From: Clostridia bacterium
Lineage (GTDB): Bacteria; Bacillota_A; Clostridia; Oscillospirales; Acutalibacteraceae
Assembly: GCA_024699005.1 (NCBI GenBank)
Contig: JAILQN010000077.1
Coordinates: 1-8,392 of the forward strand
Direction of reading: 5' to 3'
Length of the DNA stretch: 8,392 nucleotides
Below are positions 5,215-8,392 of the stretch, one piece after another; the stretch's first letter is position 1, and each line of letters begins with the position of its first letter. The notes beneath the pieces were generated by a model. That model saw nothing but the letters and a program-made list of their open reading frames with translations, had not been told where the DNA came from and made no database searches. The translations under genes were made by a program, and so were the position numbers.

Positions 5215-6699
5215 ATGATAATCAAACTTGAACCTGTAAACGACAGCAATCGCGAGGCGGTGCTCGCGCTTTCGGTGCGCGAGGACCAGCCCTTCGTCGC
5301 TTCGAACGAAGTTTCTTTGAGACAGGCCGCGGAGACCAACGCAAAATATCCCGGAGTCGCCCGGCCTTTCGGAATCTATGCCGACGGCAGACTTGTCGGT
5401 TTCTGCATGTTCTCATTCGCTCCCAAGGCGAAAGATCCCGAGGACCGTTACTGGCTCTGGCGCTTTATGATAGACAAAAGCGAGCAGGGCAAAGGGTACG
5501 GCCAGGCGGCGATGGAAGAGATAATCAAATACTTCAAAGACAACGGCGCCGACCGGCTTTATCTTTCCACCGAGCCCGAGAACGAGGTGGGACTGCACGT
5601 GTATCACAAGTTCGGATTCCGTGAGACCGGTATCATCTCGGACGACGAGGCGATGCTGATGCGGATGCTGAAGGGTCCCAACAGGACTGTCAAAGAGTAT
5701 TTCGGCATCAACGTCGACGAACGCATGCGCATCAAAGGCCGGAAGGGTTACGGAGTCAGCATCGCCGTCTGCGACGGCGACGGCGACGTCTCGACCTACT
5801 GCTCGGGCAGCGGCCGGTACGGCGAGGACTTCCCGGTGAATCCCGATATGCTCTTTCAGGCGGGATCGGTATCGAAGCCGGCCTTCGCCATGACGCTTTT
5901 GCGCTTTGCGGATAAGGGACTTATCGATATCGACGCCGATATCTCGAGCGTCGTTCCCCAATACGCGAAGTCTCCCGTTACCTTCGCCGCGCTGCTTTCG
6001 CACACCGCGGGATATAATCTGCACGGTTTTCCCGGATACAGGGCGGATCACGAACCGCTCTCGCTTGAAGACGCGCTTGACGGCAGGGGCAACACGCCGA
6101 AGCTCCGCAGGATCAAGCCGTACGGCAAGCAGCACGACTATTCAGGCGGCGGGATCACCCTCGCCGAGCTCGCGTTTACAAGGATCACCGGAATGACTCT
6201 CCGTGATGCCTTCCGGCAGGAGGTCGCCGAACCGCTCGGATTGACCCGGACCGGCTTCTTCCAGCCGCTTGACGAAGAATTCGTCGCAAGCGCCGCTTTC
6301 GGCGGCAGACTGGGTCTTCGCGAAGACCCGGAACACGGGTATCACTATTATCCCGAGCACGCCGCTGCCGGGCTTTGGACCACTCCTACCGAGCTTGTAA
6401 AGATCGGGCTTGCGCTTTCAAAGAGCTATCGCAGGGGCGGATTCTTAAAAAAGAAGACCGCGCGACGGATGATGACGCCGATCATGGACGACTACGGTCT
6501 CTGCCTTTACTCCTGGGATTCGAAGGCGCGCAGGGACAGAGTCGCGGGACACGGGGGAGAGAACCGGGGCTTCCTGACAAGCTGGACCTTCTCGCTCAAA
6601 AAGGATATCTGCGTTGCCGTCATGTACAACAACGTTACAGAAGCCGCGGACGAAGCGATGGAAGACGTCGCCTGCGATATTTACAAAAACGCCAAATAA
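5215..6699 (+). CDS. GNAT acetyltransferase-serine hydrolase (beta-lactamase fold) fusion
   Basis: A 494-residue two-domain protein. Residues 1 to about 160 are a GNAT domain close to diamine/spermidine acetyltransferases (BltD/PaiA type): YWLWRFMID, then QGKGYG at 91-96 as the acetyl-CoA loop, then VYHKFGFRETG. Residues about 170-494 are a class C beta-lactamase-like serine hydrolase. S218-V-S-K221 is the SxxK nucleophile motif, Y309-S-G-G-G corresponds to YxN with Asn replaced, and H446-G-G is the HxG box. Neither half has a signal peptide, so the hydrolase is cytoplasmic, unlike true beta-lactamases. Substrates might be amine- or peptide-like, but this is not shown. ATG 5215 is preceded by gagga 9 bases upstream. 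The open frame extends further left, but that part overlaps the lipoprotein gene and has no homology. Confidence 0.88.
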   Translation: MIIKLEPVNDSNREAVLALSVREDQPFVASNEVSLRQAAETNAKYPGVARPFGIYADGRLVGFCMFSFAPKAKDPEDRYWLWRFMIDKSEQGKGYGQAAMEEIIKYFKDNGADRLYLSTEPENEVGLHVYHKFGFRETGIISDDEAMLMRMLKGPNRTVKEYFGINVDERMRIKGRKGYGVSIAVCDGDGDVSTYCSGSGRYGEDFPVNPDMLFQAGSVSKPAFAMTLLRFADKGLIDIDADISSVVPQYAKSPVTFAALLSHTAGYNLHGFPGYRADHEPLSLEDALDGRGNTPKLRRIKPYGKQHDYSGGGITLAELAFTRITGMTLRDAFRQEVAEPLGLTRTGFFQPLDEEFVASAAFGGRLGLREDPEHGYHYYPEHAAAGLWTTPTELVKIGLALSKSYRRGGFLKKKTARRMMTPIMDDYGLCLYSWDSKARRDRVAGHGGENRGFLTSWTFSLKKDICVAVMYNNVTEAADEAMEDVACDIYKNAK

Positions 6700-6749
6700 A
6701 AACGCGGCGTCGTCATGCTTTTTCAACAGGGGAAACATGGTATAAACGT

Positions 6750-7193
6750 ATGTTTTACGAAAAAGAGTGGCCGGTGCTTGAATTCGACGACAGCCCGACA
6801 GCAAAGCTCAATCCGTCGCACTACGCCGGCGACGGATTCGATACCGACAAGATGGTTATCACCTTCTTTCCCGCGGTTATCGAAAAGATCGCGGACGAAC
6901 TGCAGAAGCGTGAAGTTTCCTTCATCCGAGGCCTCTGCTGGACTACCGACGCGATTTTCCGCGAAACTGCCGATAGGATCGAGCGAAGAAAGAGCGAGGG
7001 CGCGAAGATCGTTGAAATGGAGCAGGCGGGCTGTATCGCGGTCGCGCGGTTCCGCGGATTCGATTACGGAGCGCTGATCTACGGCGGAGACGATCTTTCG
7101 GGCGAGGAATGGGACGGCAGAAAGTGGCGCAGCCGCGAGGGCGTGAGATACGATCTCGTCGGGCTGTGCGCCGAGCTTGTCGGGCTGATCTGA
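6750..7193 (+). CDS. Nucleoside phosphorylase-like protein, internally deleted
   Basis: A 147-residue product resembling Firmicutes proteins of the PNP/uridine phosphorylase superfamily, which split nucleosides with phosphate. The N-terminus (FDDSPTAKLNPSH, then KMVITFFPAVIEKIADEL) matches the start of the family. The C-terminal part has GLCWTTDAIFRET (61-73), EGAKIVEMEQAG (83-94; the MEME-like nucleoside-binding segment) and GGDDL.....WD.R.W. The members I know have about 250 residues, and the roughly 100 central residues with most of the phosphate-binding core are missing. The frame is intact across the join, at about residues 44-56. ATG 6750 has no good ribosome binding site, and a mini-ORF (ATG GTA TAA) at 6737 sits in the leader. 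Activity is unlikely and it may be a decaying gene. Confidence 0.7.
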   Translation: MFYEKEWPVLEFDDSPTAKLNPSHYAGDGFDTDKMVITFFPAVIEKIADELQKREVSFIRGLCWTTDAIFRETADRIERRKSEGAKIVEMEQAGCIAVARFRGFDYGALIYGGDDLSGEEWDGRKWRSREGVRYDLVGLCAELVGLI

Positions 7194-7216
7194 GGGGCCC
7201 GGAACGGAGAAAAATC

Positions 7217-7693
7217 TTGAACGAAAAGATAAAAGTGGAGACATGCTTCCCGGTCCGCGAGCGGCCGCAAATCGCGGAGGAGCTTGCGGAATGGTTCCAT
7301 AAAAGATGGGGCGTCCCGCTCGAGGCGTACAGGGAAAGCATCGGCGAATGCCTCGCGAACAAGACCGGAGTGCCTCAGTGGTACGCCGTGACGCTCGGCG
7401 ACCGGATCGTCGCCGGTTGCGGAGTCATCGCCAACGATTTTCACGAGCGTACAGATCTCGCTCCGAACGTCTGCGCCGTATACGTGGACGAAGACTTCCG
7501 CCGCCGCGGGATTGCCGGCCGCATGCTGGAATTCGTGTGCGAAGACATGGCGGGCATGGGTATCGACACCTTGTATCTTCTGACCGATCACGTCGGCTTT
7601 TACGAAAGATACGGATGGAGGTTTCTCTGCTTCGTCCGCGGGAGCGACGGCGAGACGTCGAGCATGTACGAACACGTATTATCCGGAAGATGA
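7217..7693 (+). CDS. GNAT family N-acetyltransferase
   Basis: A 158-residue single-domain acetyltransferase transferring acetyl from acetyl-CoA to an unknown amine. VCAVYVDEDFRRRGIAGRML carries the R/Q-x-x-G-x-G/A loop (R95, G98, A100), and VGFYERYGWRFL near residues 127-138 is the usual C-terminal signature. The start is TTG at 7217 with GGAGA (7206-7210) 6 bases upstream; no in-frame ATG precedes the domain. It follows the phosphorylase-like gene by 23 bp and overlaps the next small ORF by 4 bases (atga). It is not closely similar to the GNAT half of the upstream fusion. No substrate can be predicted. Confidence 0.88.
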   Translation: MNEKIKVETCFPVRERPQIAEELAEWFHKRWGVPLEAYRESIGECLANKTGVPQWYAVTLGDRIVAGCGVIANDFHERTDLAPNVCAVYVDEDFRRRGIAGRMLEFVCEDMAGMGIDTLYLLTDHVGFYERYGWRFLCFVRGSDGETSSMYEHVLSGR

Positions 7694-7839
7694 AGGCGCC
7701 GGACAGAACGGAAGATAATGCCTTTGCGGGGACGGCGATTCCGATCGGAAACGATGCGCCGGAGCGGCAGCGCTTTGCTTCGCAGCCGTTTTGGTCACCG
7801 GAGGATCTATTTCCGTTTGTGCTTGAGGAGATGCAATAG
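7690..7839 (+). CDS. Small ORF coupled to the GNAT gene
   Basis: A 49-residue ORF starting with ATG that overlaps the GNAT stop (atga), preceded by ccggaag. The product contains FWSPEDLFPFVLEEMQ at its end and no domain I recognise. It may be a translationally coupled peptide or the leftover of a larger gene. It is followed directly by another small ORF (tagatg). Confidence 0.35.
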   Translation: MKAPDRTEDNAFAGTAIPIGNDAPERQRFASQPFWSPEDLFPFVLEEMQ

Positions 7840-8004
7840 ATGAAGGATATTATTGAAGCGGCTATTTCGGTTTGGCGATATTTATTTAACAGTCTCAACC
7901 TTAATCTGTTGAGAAATTACCCATTCCTTCATTGGGATGAACCAGTGGGCCGAATACAAGCCTTTTTATTTGACTTGCTGCTCCAAGGCATGTCGAGACA
8001 GTAG
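7840..8004 (+). CDS. Small ORF running into the rlmD-tail repeat
   Basis: A 54-codon ORF starting right after the previous stop, with gaggag 9 bases upstream. The first 25 residues (MKDIIEAAISVWRYLFNS, then LNLNLLRN) are amphipathic or mildly hydrophobic. The last part (from about 7951) is read from tail copy 4 in a frame other than the rlmD one. This suggests a gene truncated by, or fused to, the repeat. A 7-bp hairpin (TCTCAAC 7893-7899, GTTGAGA 7908-7914) lies inside it and lacks a T-run. Confidence 0.3.
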   Translation: MKDIIEAAISVWRYLFNSLNLNLLRNYPFLHWDEPVGRIQAFLFDLLLQGMSRQ

Positions 8005-8022
8005 TATTGATGACAAAGGAAT
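7951..8022 (+). repeat. rlmD-tail repeat, copy 4
   Basis: agcctttttattt corresponds to the tgcctttttattc of copies 2 and 3. Read in the rlmD frame it gives SLFI, a stop (7971-7973), then LAAPRHVETVVLMTKEL from 7974. This is the best-preserved HVETVVLM tail in the window after rlmD itself. The gggt(t/c)gtgactacag block is not found on either side. The in-frame reading continues to a stop at 8109-8111, past the start of the methyltransferase gene but in another frame. It precedes that gene by about 60 bp. Confidence 0.78.
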
Positions 8023-8083
8023 TAGTAAATCGGAGTTTGTCGAGATATCGCGAAATCTGGATTTATCAGGAAGGAAAGAGATT

Positions 8084-8392
8084 ATGTCGCATGAGCAAGA
8101 GAAAAAAGTAATCGAACAATATACCGGTTTTCCCGAGAAGAATCGTCTGACCTATACAAAGGCAAACGAAACCGAGTTTATCGTAACCATGCACTACTTG
8201 CACAAATTCCTTCGTCCAAACGCTACAATTGCTGATATCGGAGCGGGCGGTGGAACTTACACGAAAGCACTGGCTGATGAAGGCTACCTTGTGGATGCAG
8301 TAGAACTCACCCCTCGCTATGTTGAAGAAATGAAGTCTTTGTTTGCCGGCAACAGTAAAGTGAGCGTATTTGAGGGAAATGCCAAAGATCTA
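8084..8392 (+). CDS. Class I SAM-dependent methyltransferase, N-terminal part
   Basis: The first 103 residues of a protein cut by the window end. After a helical N-terminal region (MSHEQEKKVIEQYTG) comes motif I, ATIADIGAGGGTYTKAL (about residues 48-64), with VDAVELTPRYVEEM as motif II, whose Glu should bind the ribose of S-adenosylmethionine. ATG 8084 is preceded by aggaaagag (8069-8077). The substrate cannot be judged. It sits directly behind rlmD-tail copy 4 and is AT-richer than the 3050-7693 block, resembling the two small cassette genes in composition. It is unrelated to the rlmD protein beyond the shared SAM fold. Confidence 0.85.
   Translation, partial: MSHEQEKKVIEQYTGFPEKNRLTYTKANETEFIVTMHYLHKFLRPNATIADIGAGGGTYTKALADEGYLVDAVELTPRYVEEMKSLFAGNSKVSVFEGNAKDL

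Noticed and set aside
5413..6135. Long minus-strand open frame (240 codons) opposite the GNAT-hydrolase gene
   Set aside because: It lies wholly opposite a gene with clear motifs, its product shows no domain, and it is explained by the codon bias of the + strand gene.
6375..6749. Longer start for the phosphorylase-like gene
   Set aside because: The extension would overlap the serine hydrolase gene over 300 bases and reads as a low-complexity Arg-rich shadow.
7306..7839. 177-codon open frame overlapping the GNAT gene
   Set aside because: Its first two thirds are an Arg-rich shadow of the GNAT gene; only the last 49 codons lie outside it and are listed separately.
7893..7914. Intrinsic terminator
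   Set aside because: TCTCAAC/GTTGAGA forms a stem but is AT-rich, has an 8-base loop and is not followed by a T-run.

Overview
The window looks like an accessory region of a Firmicutes genome, most likely a gut-type Clostridia (Oscillospirales-like). That assignment is inferred from strong GGAG-type ribosome binding sites, TTG starts, a GC-rich rlmD, a RhuM-Fic gene, an IS256-type remnant and many small acetyltransferase/Nudix-type genes. No 16S or other marker is present. Every apparently intact gene lies on the + strand.

Left edge (2-391): the 3' end of a 23S rRNA m5U methyltransferase gene (rlmD/rumA). Its last 20 codons are visibly less GC-rich than the rest, as if the C-terminus had been supplied by incoming DNA. 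Degenerate copies of this same coding tail recur at about 893-995, 1493-1586 and 7951-8022. They can be aligned in reading frame with the DM.xF...HVE(T/S/V)V.L motif of the rlmD C-terminus.

Cassette-like part (377-1507): two single-gene units of nearly equal length (516 and 512 bp between equivalent points of the repeat), each [rlmD tail, about 35 bp, small ORF, next repeat]. The first carries a DUF4279-like gene. The second carries a small gene of the type annotated WapI/DUF6228-like.

Gene-poor part (1441-2084): the third tail copy runs directly into a striking array of short hairpins (1552-1773) built on GCGATATG and its reverse complement. A minus-strand IS256-type transposase remnant (1837-2046) follows.

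Long co-directional block (2085-8004): RhuM-Fic protein, Nudix hydrolase, P-loop kinase-like protein, lipoprotein resembling a dead gluzincin peptidase, GNAT-serine hydrolase fusion, internally deleted nucleoside phosphorylase, GNAT acetyltransferase and two tiny ORFs. Gaps are 50 bp or less, so one or a few transcripts are likely. The products share no obvious pathway, and this kind of miscellany is typical of cassette or genomic-island cargo.

Right edge (7951-8392): the fourth rlmD-tail copy, then a SAM-dependent methyltransferase gene cut by the window end.

The most interesting signal is the set of four rlmD-tail copies, each followed by accessory cargo on the same strand. The 3' end of rlmD looks like a repeatedly used attachment site, building an array that resembles an integron although no integrase is in view.
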